Assembly: GCA_963719025.1 (NCBI GenBank)
Contig: CAVRBK010000101.1
Coordinates: 58,234 to 122,233, forward strand
DNA length: 64,000 nt
DNA from: Thiosocius sp963719025
GTDB taxonomy: Bacteria > Pseudomonadota > Gammaproteobacteria > Chromatiales > Chromatiaceae
Direction of reading: 5' to 3'
The notes beneath the pieces are model-generated. The model was not told the DNA's origin and searched no databases. It saw only the letters and a list, made by a program, of their open reading frames with translations. Shown piece after piece: positions 40,569-49,958 of the stretch; positions within the stretch are counted from its first letter, which is position 1, and every line of letters starts with the position of its first letter. The position numbers and the translations under genes are program-made.

Positions 40569-41166
40569 ATGAACCGACTCGGCTTCCCACACTGGCTCGC
40601 GCTGGTGTTCTCCGGGTACTTCCTCATCCTCGCCATCGACCCGGTCTCGCGCGCCGTGTGGGTCGCCGAGGTGGTGCCGGTTGTGCTCGTGTTCCTCGCC
40701 CTGACGCTCACCTTCAAAAGTTTCCGTTTCAGCAACACGGCATACGCACTGATGGCATTCTGGATGTTCTGGCACACGCTCGGTGGCCACTACACCTTTG
40801 CCAACGTTCCGTTTGACTGGTTCAGCGAATTGATGGGTTCCGAACGTAACCATTTCGATCGGATCGGGCATTTTTCGGTCGGCTTCTATGCCTATGCCAC
40901 GGCCGAATGGATGCTGCGCCGCGGACACTGCCGCTATATCGCCGCCAACATCTTCGCCCTGCTGCTGGTGATGGGCATCGCTGCCGGCTACGAAATCATC
41001 GAGTGGTGGTACGCCGTGCTGGCAGGTGGCGACGCCGGGATCGAGTTCCTCGGTTCACAGGGTGATATCTGGGATGCACAGAAGGATATGCTGGCCGATA
41101 CGCTCGGCGCCTGTTGCCGCACTGCTGCTGTTTGCGCTGGTTCGGCCGGATCGCGCCAAACCATAA
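40569..41166 (+). CDS. DUF2238 (YjdF-like) membrane protein, one frameshift in this sequence
   Basis: The protein has about six membrane helices and the family's conserved polar residues in HTLGGHYTFANVPFDW and RNHFDRIGHFSVGFYAY, then EIIEWW and DIWDAQKDMLADTLGA. Near 41112 one extra base diverts the frame; removing it restores AALLLFALVRPDRAKP and a stop at 41166, giving 198 residues. The function of the family is unknown. It ends 2 bases from the convergent TRIC channel gene. Confidence 0.85.
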
Positions 41167-41168
41167 CG

Positions 41169-41804
41169 TCATCCCTTGAAGCGGAACCGCGGCAGGCTGA
41201 GATTGAAGCGGATGGCCAGCAGGCGGGACAGGAATATCCCAAGGCCGGCAACCACGGCCGCGTTGGTAATATCCATGCCGGTCTCCAGCAGGCCGATGAA
41301 GGCCAGCGACCCAAGCCAGCAGACCGTCGCGTACAGCGGGCTCTGAAACACCACCGGCGGCTCGTTGCTCAGCACATCGCGAAAGATGCCACCCATGGTG
41401 CCGGTCATCACCCCCATAAAACTGGCAACCAGCCATGGGGCCCCCATAGTCAACGATGCCAGGGTCCCGGCCACGCCAAACGCGGCCAGCCCGGCGGCAT
41501 CCGGAATCAGGAACAGATCGGACCTTAGGCGCACCCAACGGGCAAGCAGGAAGATCAACGCCGCGCTGCCGAGTGAGGCGATGAAGAACACCTGGTCACG
41601 AATCCAGAACACCTCGCGATCGAGCAGCATGTCGCGCAGGGATCCGCCGCCCAGGCCGGTCGCCACGGCAATGATGATCACACCGAACAGGTCGAACTGC
41701 CTGCAGCCGGCCTTGAGAACACCGGAGGCGGACGAAAAGATCACCGCGACCAGGGTGATCCAGTAGAGGTTTTCAAGCAGGGCGCCGGTGGGATTGGGGA
41801 TCAT
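41169..41804 (-). CDS. Trimeric intracellular cation (TRIC) channel family protein
   Basis: The 211-residue protein has about seven membrane helices and the two repeated family motifs, GLGGGSLRDMLL and GTMGGIFRDVL, which mark the internal duplication of prokaryotic TRIC (formerly UPF0126/YicG) channels. Prokaryotic TRICs form trimeric channels permeable to monovalent cations. It may be cotranscribed with the SLC13 gene, whose stop is 28 bases upstream of its start. Confidence 0.92.
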   Translation of the reverse strand: MIPNPTGALLENLYWITLVAVIFSSASGVLKAGCRQFDLFGVIIIAVATGLGGGSLRDMLLDREVFWIRDQVFFIASLGSAALIFLLARWVRLRSDLFLIPDAAGLAAFGVAGTLASLTMGAPWLVASFMGVMTGTMGGIFRDVLSNEPPVVFQSPLYATVCWLGSLAFIGLLETGMDITNAAVVAGLGIFLSRLLAIRFNLSLPRFRFKG

Positions 41805-41832
41805 GAAAAGGTTGCTGCAGGCGGGTAGGCGA

Positions 41833-43665
41833 TCAGTTTAAACCGTATAAAACCGGCAACAGCCACGAAAACATCGCCCACATGATCAGGGTCAAGGGTA
41901 CGCCGACGCGCAGGAAATCGCTGAAGCGGTAACCGCCGGCACTCATCACCAGCAGGTTGGTCTTGTACGCGATCGGCGTTGCATAGCTCATATTGGCGCC
42001 GAACAAGACGGCCAGCACGAAGGGCTCTTCGGGCAGACCCAGCTGGCGCGCGATGCCGATGGCGATCGGCGTGCCGATCACCGCGGTCGCGTTGTTCGAC
42101 ACGATATTGGTCATCACAGCCATCAGCAGCATCAGCCCGCTGAGCAGCACCGTCGGGGAGGCCCCTTCGGTGGCGACGACAAACAGCTGTGCGAGGTAAT
42201 CGGCCGCACCGGTCTTGAGCAACGCCGCGCCCAGGGCGAGGCTGGCAACCACGATCAGGATCACCTGGGTACTGAGGGCGCGCGCCGCGTCGCGCCAACT
42301 CAGGCAGGACGTGATCAACATCAGCAACACGCCGGCCAGCGCGCTGATCGCGATCGGCAGCAGGCCCACTGCAGCAACCAGGACGATCGCGACCATGATG
42401 CCCAGCGCCAGCGGTGCACGCCGCGTACCGGGCAGATCGGCAGTCGCATCAAGGACCAGCACATCGCCGCGTCGCTTGAGTTCGCTGATCTGGTCACGCG
42501 CCCCCTGGATCAGCAGGACATCGCCGATACGCAGCTGGATGTCGTTGATCTGCCCCCGCATCGCCTGGCGCTGCCAGCCGGCACGGTGCAGTGCCAGGGC
42601 GAACAGCTGATAGCGCTCGGCGAATCGCGAGGCGGCGAGACTGGTCCCGAGCAGGATCGAGCCCTGGCTCACCACCACCTCGGCCAGTTGCTGGTCATCG
42701 GCACGCAAGGGATGCTCCTCATCCACCGGCGCCTCACCGGCGTACAGCATGCCACCCAGGGTTGTCTCGACGTCCTTGAGCCGGTCCGCGGTGTCACTGA
42801 GCAACAACCGATCGCCGGCGCGCAGCTGGGCGTCGGGCAGCGGCACAAGGACCGCCTGGTCACCACGCATGATGCGTGACACCCGCAGCTCGCCGCCCAC
42901 CTTGTCGGTCACCTCGGCGAGTGTCCTGCCGACCGCGAAGCTCTCCTCCGGGATCATCAGCTGGGCCGAAAACACGCGTGGCGAAGGATCATCGAGTGCG
43001 CTATCGCGTTGCGGCAGCAGGCGCGGTGCAATCAACCACAGGTACACAATGGCTACACTGCCGGCAATCGCCACGGGCAGGACGAAATCGAACATCTCCA
43101 GACGGGGCAGCCCGAGGTCGCTGGCCACGCTGACCACCAGCAGGTTGGTCGAAGTACCGATGGTCGTGCCCATGCCGCCAACCAGGGTCGCAAAACCCAT
43201 CGGCATCAGTACCCCGGAGGCATTATGGCCGGTACGCAGCGACACGCTGATCAGGATCGGCAACAGCAGCACCACGATCGGCACATTGTTGACGAAGGCG
43301 CTGAGCACGCCGCCCACCAGCAGGGTCAACAGCAATGATAGCGAAGGTGTCCTGGCCCAGGCCTTTGCCAACAGTCGCCCGACCGGCTCCAGGGCCCCCG
43401 TGCGCACCAGCCCCTGGCCGGCGATCATCAGCGCACACACGGCGATCAGGGCCTCGTGGCCGAAACCGGAGAAGAAGGCACTGGCATGCAGCGCCTGCCC
43501 GTCACGCACGAAGGGAAACACCTCGAAGCCGACGGTAAGCACGACCAGAACGAGCAGGCTGGAAGTCTCGAGCGGGATCCGCTCACGGGTGAACAACAGC
43601 AGCGCCAGTGCGGTAAGGGCGAGAACCGCCACGGCATGCGCATTGGGCGGCGCGATCAGGTCCAC
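41833..43665 (-). CDS. SLC13-family permease with central TrkA_C domains
   Basis: The protein has two blocks of membrane helices (about 1-210 and 400-610) separated by two TrkA_C/RCK_C-like cytosolic domains (SFAVGRTLAEV ... RAGDRLLLSD and RFAERYQLFALAL ... RIGDVLLIQG). Conserved loops such as FVNNVPIVVLLLP, GTSTNLLV and NIVSNNATAVI mark the divalent-anion/SLC13 fold; the substrate may be sulfate or an organic acid. The open frame extends into a MITE-like element, so I place the start at GTG 43665, which follows AGGGGGG, giving 610 residues. It is a paralogue of 54101-55924. Confidence 0.88.
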   Translation of the reverse strand: MDLIAPPNAHAVAVLALTALALLLFTRERIPLETSSLLVLVVLTVGFEVFPFVRDGQALHASAFFSGFGHEALIAVCALMIAGQGLVRTGALEPVGRLLAKAWARTPSLSLLLTLLVGGVLSAFVNNVPIVVLLLPILISVSLRTGHNASGVLMPMGFATLVGGMGTTIGTSTNLLVVSVASDLGLPRLEMFDFVLPVAIAGSVAIVYLWLIAPRLLPQRDSALDDPSPRVFSAQLMIPEESFAVGRTLAEVTDKVGGELRVSRIMRGDQAVLVPLPDAQLRAGDRLLLSDTADRLKDVETTLGGMLYAGEAPVDEEHPLRADDQQLAEVVVSQGSILLGTSLAASRFAERYQLFALALHRAGWQRQAMRGQINDIQLRIGDVLLIQGARDQISELKRRGDVLVLDATADLPGTRRAPLALGIMVAIVLVAAVGLLPIAISALAGVLLMLITSCLSWRDAARALSTQVILIVVASLALGAALLKTGAADYLAQLFVVATEGASPTVLLSGLMLLMAVMTNIVSNNATAVIGTPIAIGIARQLGLPEEPFVLAVLFGANMSYATPIAYKTNLLVMSAGGYRFSDFLRVGVPLTLIMWAMFSWLLPVLYGLN

Positions 43666-43690
43666 GGCGGACACCCCCCTGCGGCGCTCA

Positions 43691-44017
43691 CCTGCAAATT
43701 GCACCAGTATCCGGGATGATCGCGCCGGGCAGGTGCGATTGGACGCCGCGCTGGAGCAGAAACCATAGCCGTGGCTATGGTTTGAGTGACAAATCCGCCC
43801 GGAGCGGATTTGGACAGGTGAAACCTGGCCCGCAGGGCGATGCACAGGGAAGTGCAACGCAACGGCAAGTGCAAGCGTGCCTGACCAAGCGAGGGCCCGG
43901 ATAGATCAGAAGCGAGTAGCATGCTGTATCCGCAGTGCGTTACGACGATTTCGGGGTTTGCCGCATCCGTTACGGCTCAAACGAATCCGCTTGTGATCGA
44001 CTGGTGCAATTTGCAGG
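43691..44017. mobile_element. 327-bp MITE-like element, copy 2
   Basis: Same length and orientation as 7513-7839, with about 17 differences by eye. The terminal inverted repeat cctgcaaattgcaccagt is complete at both ends. Flanks read ctca and ctaa, again matching at three of four positions. Both inner hairpins are kept, with one loop change in the first. The left end lies 26 bases upstream of the SLC13 start codon. Confidence 0.82.
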
Positions 44018-44077
44018 CTAAATCGACGGGTCGGGCTCATTCGGTAGACAGCATAGAGCACATGGCCGGTACCAGCC

Positions 44078-44866
44078 CTAAATACGCTGCAGATAATTCT
44101 GCAGCCGTTCCCAACCCATCAGCAGGCGGGCATCGAACGCGTCGAGCATGCGCAGCAGCGATTCATCACCGAACAGGCGCATGCCGATGTAGACCAGAAC
44201 CAGCAGCACAGCCGAACCGAGGAATTTGCTTAGCCCTCGCCAAAGGCGCCCCATTAGCTGCTGCGCAAAGCTCGGTGGCAGGCGCGGCGGATGCAGGCGG
44301 GGACGGCGGCGTGACGCCACCTGCTCCAGGAACTCCTCGCCGATCTCGCGCAGGATCTTCGCCGGGGAGTCCTCCTCCTGCTCGGCGCTCGTAAGCGGCG
44401 TGCCCAGACCGGGGCACAGCGCCGTGATGCGCTCGGCCAGCTCGATCACCTCGCGATCCCAGTGACGATCGCTCATGACCGCCGCCTGCAGCAGCGACAG
44501 ACGCCGGATGCTCGCGGGAAGGCTCGCCGGATCAGGCATCGGTGCGCCAGCGACCAGCACCGGCACCACCTGCTTGCCCTGGGCGAACGCCGCCTCGATC
44601 TCGGTACGCACCCAGTCGGCCGGTTCGAACAGGCGCGATCCGTAACCCTCCGCGGAGGTGGCAGCCCAGCCGCGGCCGATCACGATCAGCAGCAGGTCAC
44701 TGGCAGCGATCGCACGATGCAGCACATCGGTGAAATCACTGCCCGCCGGGATCTCGATATCGCGGAATACCCGCTCCGGACCCAGAATCTCGGTGAGATC
44801 GTCGGCCAGGCGGCCGGCAAACCCCTGGCTGTCATCGCGACGATAGCTGACGAAGATACCCGCCAT
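44078..44866 (-). CDS. TIR-domain protein with C-terminal membrane helix
   Basis: Residues 1-135 form a TIR domain: FVSYRRDDSQGFAGRL, VFRDIEIPAGSDF, LLLIVIGRGW, then WVRTE with the expected catalytic glutamate E89 four residues after W85. A linker and one membrane helix (about 215-232) follow, with a short tail. Bacterial TIR domains with this glutamate often cleave NAD+ or make cyclic ADP-ribose signals; activity here is inference. It is the second gene of a pair, 70 bases after a membrane protein with a TIR-like domain. A defence or stress-signalling role is possible but unproven. Confidence 0.88.
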   Translation of the reverse strand: MAGIFVSYRRDDSQGFAGRLADDLTEILGPERVFRDIEIPAGSDFTDVLHRAIAASDLLLIVIGRGWAATSAEGYGSRLFEPADWVRTEIEAAFAQGKQVVPVLVAGAPMPDPASLPASIRRLSLLQAAVMSDRHWDREVIELAERITALCPGLGTPLTSAEQEEDSPAKILREIGEEFLEQVASRRRPRLHPPRLPPSFAQQLMGRLWRGLSKFLGSAVLLVLVYIGMRLFGDESLLRMLDAFDARLLMGWERLQNYLQRI

Positions 44867-44936
44867 GGCGAAGCTGTACTCCCGAACTCAGGTGATGGAT
44901 TGGGCGCAGATACTACCGCGCCCGGGCCCTGCCGGC

Positions 44937-46253
44937 CTATTTCGCCGGCGGGTCGGCACGGCGGCCGATCAGACTCAGCCCCAGTACCAGAACGCTGGCG
45001 ACATAGCCGGCATGCAGAACCGAGCGCAGCGCCTGATAGCCGGCCGACCCGACAAGCTCGCCCCGCTCCGGCCAGCCAAACTCCAGCGACAACAGCAGGG
45101 CAGCGTCGGCACCCAGCAACAGGCCAAGCAACAGCGGTATCGTCCAAACCCAGCGGCGCCCGAAATAGCGGGCGAGCAGGACCCAGCCGGCAAGCAGGGC
45201 CAGCCCGGGCAACAGTTGCAGCAGGAGCCGCAGCGCCGCCCCGTCACCCGGCGAACCCGTCAACCCGAATGCGGTGGTCGCAGCCACAAGGGTGAGGGTC
45301 AGTGCCAGGCGCGCCCACAGGCCGGTGCGACCCGGCAGCCGATAGTGCCGCAGATCGACGCCTGGACGCACCCGCGCCACTACCGCCTCGAGCTGCGCCC
45401 TGATCGTCCCGGCAACCCGGCCGTGTTCGCTGAACGCCCATCCCCGGTGCTGCGCATCCGGCGCCATCACCGCCTTGCCGTCGGCATCGAAACCGATCAG
45501 ATAGGTCGCCGCGCTGAATGGCGGCATGGTCACGCCGAAATGCTGTTCGACCAGCGGTGCAAACTGCGCGTAGATCGCGGCCTCTTTCTTTTCCCGCCCC
45601 CTGCGGGTCAGGGCACCTGCCGGGCGCGGTGGCAGATACAGCAGCAGCGACTCGGGGCCGACGCGCTCGCGAACCTGCGCGATCTCCCATTCGATTCCCG
45701 GCGAATCACCGATCGCCAGGACCACCATCCCGGCCTGGTCGAGCATCTCCCGGACCCGCGCCTGCCAGTCACCCTCACCGATGAAGTCGCGCGACACGCC
45801 GTGCGGATGCAGGCCGATACGGGCGGCGCGATTCGGTTCGGCGATCGACACCAGCGGGCCGATCGCGTTCAGGGCGAGGAGAAAATCCTCGGCCTTGGCG
45901 GTCACCGCCGTGGTCGTCTCGCCCGTAGTGATCACATCGTAGGTTAGCGCCCTGTCCTCGCCGAAGGGTCGCAGGTAGACCACCGGTGGGCGCGGATCGC
46001 GGGCGCACACCTCGTGCACGGCGGGGACCAGAAAGCCCTCGGCCAGCGCCAGCAGCAGGATCGCCAGCAACAGCAGCACGACCCCCACGACGAAACCGGC
46101 GACCAGGCCGGCGTCTGCCTGGAACAGGGCGAATCCCGACAACACCGCGGCGATGGCCAGTACGCAGCCGGCGACGTAGCTCAGGTAACCGGACACACGC
46201 CGCCGCTGGCTGCGCTGGTCACCCGCAAGGTCCTGATTCACTGCCTGTGTCAT
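44937..46253 (-). CDS. Membrane protein with divergent TIR-like domain
   Basis: This 438-residue protein has two N-terminal helices (about 24-44 and 48-72), a cytosolic domain (about 85-300), and about four C-terminal helices (310-430). The cytosolic domain starts VVYLRPFGED, where TIR domains have a FISYRRDD-like strand, and continues with DWQARVREMLDQAGMVVLAIG and SPGIEWEI, which lines up with the TIR strand-D region and its glutamate. I therefore read it as a TIR-fold relative; no assigned family name is certain. A strong GGGGGACAGGG precedes the ATG. It is the first gene of the pair with the canonical TIR gene. Confidence 0.75.
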   Translation of the reverse strand: MTQAVNQDLAGDQRSQRRRVSGYLSYVAGCVLAIAAVLSGFALFQADAGLVAGFVVGVVLLLLAILLLALAEGFLVPAVHEVCARDPRPPVVYLRPFGEDRALTYDVITTGETTTAVTAKAEDFLLALNAIGPLVSIAEPNRAARIGLHPHGVSRDFIGEGDWQARVREMLDQAGMVVLAIGDSPGIEWEIAQVRERVGPESLLLYLPPRPAGALTRRGREKKEAAIYAQFAPLVEQHFGVTMPPFSAATYLIGFDADGKAVMAPDAQHRGWAFSEHGRVAGTIRAQLEAVVARVRPGVDLRHYRLPGRTGLWARLALTLTLVAATTAFGLTGSPGDGAALRLLLQLLPGLALLAGWVLLARYFGRRWVWTIPLLLGLLLGADAALLLSLEFGWPERGELVGSAGYQALRSVLHAGYVASVLVLGLSLIGRRADPPAK

Positions 46254-46443
46254 CCCTGTCCCCCCGCCCCGGTCGATACCCGTCGGTGATTAGCCCACAT
46301 TTTGCATGAAGGCGGATGAACAGGTCCGGGTTTGCGGTGTTGTCGCAGGCGTATTCAAGTATTCGGCCGCTTTCGTTTGTGCAGCAATTTGTCCTAATCG
46401 GTTTTCTGCAAAATCCGGCGTCGCATCTTGAACGATCCCCCTC

Positions 46444-46467
46444 AAACCATAGCTACGGCTATGGGTT
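46444..46467. repeat. Third copy of the MITE hairpin, reversed
   Basis: AAACCATAGC-TACG-GCTATGGGTT is the reverse complement of the first hairpin in the MITE-like elements, with one mismatch. It abuts the stop codon of the minus-strand permease gene, where it could act as a terminator. No other clear similarity to the full element was found around it. Confidence 0.6.
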
Positions 46468-47788
46468 AGCGGCCCGCCGCCAGGGCCAGATATTCGTACA
46501 ACTGTAGTACCAGCAGATCGAACAACAGCATCATCAGGCAGAAGCCCGCGTTCCAGCGCAGAAAACGGCGCGCATCGACCCCGAAGCGCCCTTGCATGCC
46601 CAGGTGCATACCGGAAAACGGCGAAATGCTCACGCCGGCGCCCCAGGCCATCAGGTAGGTGATGCCGAGCATATTGGGGTCGGGCGCCAGGGGTGCCAGC
46701 ACCCCGTGCGCGGTCGCGATGCTGATCACCGGGTGGACGCCGAAAATGGACAGGGCGACCATCAGCAGCAGCATCAACCAGGCCTCGGTCGCACCGAACC
46801 CGGCGATGCCGAGGGTCCAGCCGGTATTCTGCATCACGCTGGCGATCCCCGCCGCCAGCACACCGGCGGCAAGAAACAGCGCCAGTTCGCCCGACATCCC
46901 CGGCAGACCGGTCAGCACATGGCGTGCAACACGCGCCGGCGCCGCGGATCGGTGACGCCAGCCCAGCACCGCCAGGGTCAACAGCAGCGACGCGGCGCTG
47001 ATCAGGGTGAGAATCGGCACATCGGCAAATACGCCGTGCGCGGTCATCACCAGCGTGGCCAGCACGCCCGGTATCCACAGGGCACCGAAGTGCATGGGAT
47101 AGCCGACAAAATCATCCACGTCCGCGCGCCGCGACAACTGCCGGAAACTCAGCAACAGGCCGGCCGCGGCCAACGGCAGGCCGTACAGCGACAGCACCGT
47201 CAACTGCGCCCCCGGGGCATTGCTCAGGGCGATACCCATCGCGGCAAAGAACGGCGACCAGTGCGAGGCGAGCGAGAAACCACGCGACAGCACCATGGCC
47301 TGCAGCGCGGTCATCGGCTGGCGGCGCGACTGCCGGTCACCGAGGATCATCACCGCCGACAGGTTGATCACCGAGCCGAACAGGTGCACCCCGAGGAGGG
47401 TGCGCCACAGCGCGCCCACGCCCTTAGGATCGGCCTCGCCCGCATCGACCTCGGGCAGGCTGATAAGGCGCAGAAAACTCACCCCGACGAGCATTGCCAG
47501 CAGGGCCTGGTTGCTGCTCAACGCCTTGGCCAGCAACACCTCGCCACCGCCCAGGCCTACGTACAGCAGGCCAGCCGCGCCGACCAGCACCATCAGCAGG
47601 ATCTGCGTGCGCTGCAGCCCGGTCACCCGTCGGGCGAGCAGCAGCCCCGCCAGCCAGAACACGATGCCCGGCAGCAGGCCCGCCTGACCGGTTCCGACGC
47701 CGTTGGCAATCGACAACAGCACGGCCAATAACATCAGGCCGCCGGCCAGGCCGGCGGTGGACGGGGACTGAGCGGGCGGCGAGGACAT
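46466..47788 (-). CDS. Polytopic membrane protein, probable permease
   Basis: The 440-residue protein is almost wholly membrane-embedded, with about twelve helices. The loop GVHPVISIATAHGVLAPLAP and WGAGVSISPFSGMHLG recall transporters of the ion transporter (anion permease-like) superfamily, but I cannot name a substrate. I start at ATG 47788; the open frame upstream has no supporting site and unlike composition. A hairpin shared with the MITE-like elements lies at its stop codon. It is divergent from the DUF971-ubi gene group. Confidence 0.8.
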   Translation of the reverse strand: MSSPPAQSPSTAGLAGGLMLLAVLLSIANGVGTGQAGLLPGIVFWLAGLLLARRVTGLQRTQILLMVLVGAAGLLYVGLGGGEVLLAKALSSNQALLAMLVGVSFLRLISLPEVDAGEADPKGVGALWRTLLGVHLFGSVINLSAVMILGDRQSRRQPMTALQAMVLSRGFSLASHWSPFFAAMGIALSNAPGAQLTVLSLYGLPLAAAGLLLSFRQLSRRADVDDFVGYPMHFGALWIPGVLATLVMTAHGVFADVPILTLISAASLLLTLAVLGWRHRSAAPARVARHVLTGLPGMSGELALFLAAGVLAAGIASVMQNTGWTLGIAGFGATEAWLMLLLMVALSIFGVHPVISIATAHGVLAPLAPDPNMLGITYLMAWGAGVSISPFSGMHLGMQGRFGVDARRFLRWNAGFCLMMLLFDLLVLQLYEYLALAAGR

Positions 47789-48047
47789 CGGCCAAGCATA
47801 GCGGTGGGCGGCGGACGATGCGCGGCCATGCGACCCGGGCCGATAGCGCACCGCAGGGGGTTCCCTCCCGGTGGCAAATGTCCAGGTGGCGCTAACACCG
47901 GTTTTTTCTGGGCGAACAAGCGGGCGGCACAACGGTAGAATAGGCAGCCGAAAAGGCCCCCGAGGGCGCTGTCGCGGTATATACCGGCAGACCCCGCGCC
48001 CCCTCTGGACCCCGAAACCTGCTGAACCGAACGCCGAGGATTGCCGT

Positions 48048-48416
48048 ATGAACACCCCATCACCGACCGAACTGAACCTGCACCGCATGTCGCGCGTCCT
48101 CGAGGTCAGCTTCGATGACGGTGCCAACTACAAGTTGACGGCCGAGTACCTGCGGGTCTTTTCACCATCCGCCGAGGTGGCCGGCCACGGCCCCGGACAG
48201 CGCAAGGTGCCGTTGGGCAAGGAAGGCGTGAACATCGATCGCATCGAGCCGGTCGGCAACTACGCCGTGGTGCTGCACTTCGACGACGAACACAACACCG
48301 GCATCTACTCCTGGGAAACGCTGTACAATCTCGGCAAGCACTACGACGACCTTTGGGCGCAGTATCTCGACGAGTTGAAGGAGAAGGGCTACACCCGCAA
48401 GGAGCCCGCCGCCTGA
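48048..48416 (+). CDS. DUF971 family protein (GBBH-like N-terminal domain)
   Basis: The 122-residue protein is the family found as the N-terminal domain of gamma-butyrobetaine hydroxylase and as a stand-alone protein near ubiE or iron-sulfur genes. It shows LEVSFDDGANYKLTAEYLRVFSPSAE and VGNYAVVLHFDDEHNTGIYSW. Stand-alone members are of unknown function. It starts the group leading to ubiE, 40 bases downstream, as in many Gammaproteobacteria. Confidence 0.92.
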   Translation: MNTPSPTELNLHRMSRVLEVSFDDGANYKLTAEYLRVFSPSAEVAGHGPGQRKVPLGKEGVNIDRIEPVGNYAVVLHFDDEHNTGIYSWETLYNLGKHYDDLWAQYLDELKEKGYTRKEPAA

Positions 48417-48456
48417 TCGCCGCACTGCGTTCACCGCCAAGACGCAGGATTTCCGC

Positions 48457-49211
48457 ATGGCCGACAAAGACAGCAACACGCATTTCGGCTTCCGCCAGGT
48501 AGACGCCGGCGAGAAGGCCGGCATGGTGCGCGGCGTGTTCGACTCGGTCGCCTCCAGGTACGACGTGATGAACGACCTGATGTCGTTCGGCGTACATCGC
48601 CTGTGGAAGCGCTTCGCGATCGAACTGGCCGGGGTGCGGCGCGGGACAGCGGATCCTCGACCTCGCCTCCGGCACCGGCGACCTGGCAGACCGCTTTGCC
48701 GACCTGGTCGGCCCGGACGGCCAGGTGCTGATGACCGACATCAACGCCGCGATGCTGAATGTCGGGCGCGACCGCATGACCGACCGCGGGCACATCGGCA
48801 ACATTGCCTTCGCCCAGGTCAACGCCGAGGCGCTGCCGTTCCCCGACGACAGCTTCGACCTGGTCACGATCGCCTTCGGCCTGCGCAACGTCACCGACAA
48901 GCAGAAGGCACTGGCCGCGATGCAGCGCGTGCTCAAACCCGGCGGCCGCGCCCTGGTGCTGGAATTCTCCAAGCCGCTGAACAAGCCGCTGGAAAAGCTC
49001 TACGACCTGTACTCCTTCCGCATCCTGCCGAAAATGGGCGATATCGTCGCCAAAGATGCCGACAGTTACCGCTATCTCGCCGAATCCATCCGCATGCATC
49101 CCGGATCAGGAAACGCTGCGCGGCATGATGGAGCAGGCCGGGTTCGACCGCTGCGACGTTCACAACCTCACCGGCGGCATCGTCGCCGTGCACCGCGGCT
49201 TCAAGTTCTGA
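48457..49211 (+). CDS. ubiE: Ubiquinone/menaquinone C-methyltransferase UbiE, two frameshifts in this sequence
   Basis: UbiE adds the C-methyl group in ubiquinone and menaquinone synthesis. It shows THFGFRQV, VFDSVASRYDVMNDLMS, the SAM motif ILDLASGTGDLA, AFGLRNVTDKQKALAAM, VLEFSKP and the C-terminus VHNLTGGIVAVHRGFKF. The frame changes near 48646 and 49103, each by one extra base. The repaired length is 250 residues, against 251 in E. coli. It leads the ubiE-ubiJ-ubiB group. Confidence 0.95.
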
Positions 49212-49331
49212 GCGTTCCCCCGGGACACAGAGTTCGCACAAACGCGCGGAGCACGCCGACATGATCTTGCAGATACGACTGATGGCAGCACAGCGGGCGG
49301 ACGCCCCGCAGCGCGGCGCACCACCTCGACG

Positions 49332-49958
49332 ATGACGATCCGCGACCTTGCCCTCGAGGGCCTCGAACAGAGCATCAACGGCCTGCTGGCACTCGACCCG
49401 CAGGCCCAGGCACAGCTGGCGACACTGCATGGGCGGGTGGTTCAGCTCGACCTGAGCGGCACCCCGCTGGTGTTGAATTTCGTACCCGGCCATGACGGCC
49501 GCCTGCAGATCCTGGGAAGCGTCGAGGGCGAGCCCGACAGCCGGCTGGTCGGCAGCCCGTTCGACCTGATACGCGCCAGCGACAAATCACAGGGCGCTGC
49601 CCAGCTGTTCGCCGGACACGTGCGCTTCGAGGGCGACAGCGGTATCGGCCATCGCTTCAGCCAGGCCCTGGCCGGGCTGGATATCGACTGGGAAGAACAG
49701 CTGTCGAAATTCACCGGCGACATCTCCGCGCACGAGATCGGTCGGGCAGTCCGCGCGCTGCGTGCCGAGGCCGCGCGGGTCAGCGACAGCGGCCAGCAGA
49801 ACCTGTCGGAATACCTGACCGAGGAGGCGCGCCTGCTGCCGCACCGTTACGAGGTCGAGGCCTTTCTCGCCGATATCGACGATCTGCGCGATGACGTCGA
49901 GCGCCTCGAGGCGCGCCTGGCATTGCTCGAAAAATCGCGCAACGGCGACGCCACGTGA
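49332..49958 (+). CDS. ubiJ: Ubiquinone biosynthesis accessory factor UbiJ (SCP2 domain)
   Basis: The 208-residue protein has an N-terminal SCP2 sterol-carrier-like domain (VVQLDLSGTPLVLNFVPGHD, RFEGDSGIGHRFSQAL) and a C-terminal helix-rich tail ending in a coiled segment. In E. coli UbiJ binds hydrophobic ubiquinone intermediates and supports the cytosolic Ubi metabolon. It lies between ubiE and ubiB, the conserved order, and its end overlaps the ubiB start by 4 bases (ATGA-type). Confidence 0.92.
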   Translation: MTIRDLALEGLEQSINGLLALDPQAQAQLATLHGRVVQLDLSGTPLVLNFVPGHDGRLQILGSVEGEPDSRLVGSPFDLIRASDKSQGAAQLFAGHVRFEGDSGIGHRFSQALAGLDIDWEEQLSKFTGDISAHEIGRAVRALRAEAARVSDSGQQNLSEYLTEEARLLPHRYEVEAFLADIDDLRDDVERLEARLALLEKSRNGDAT

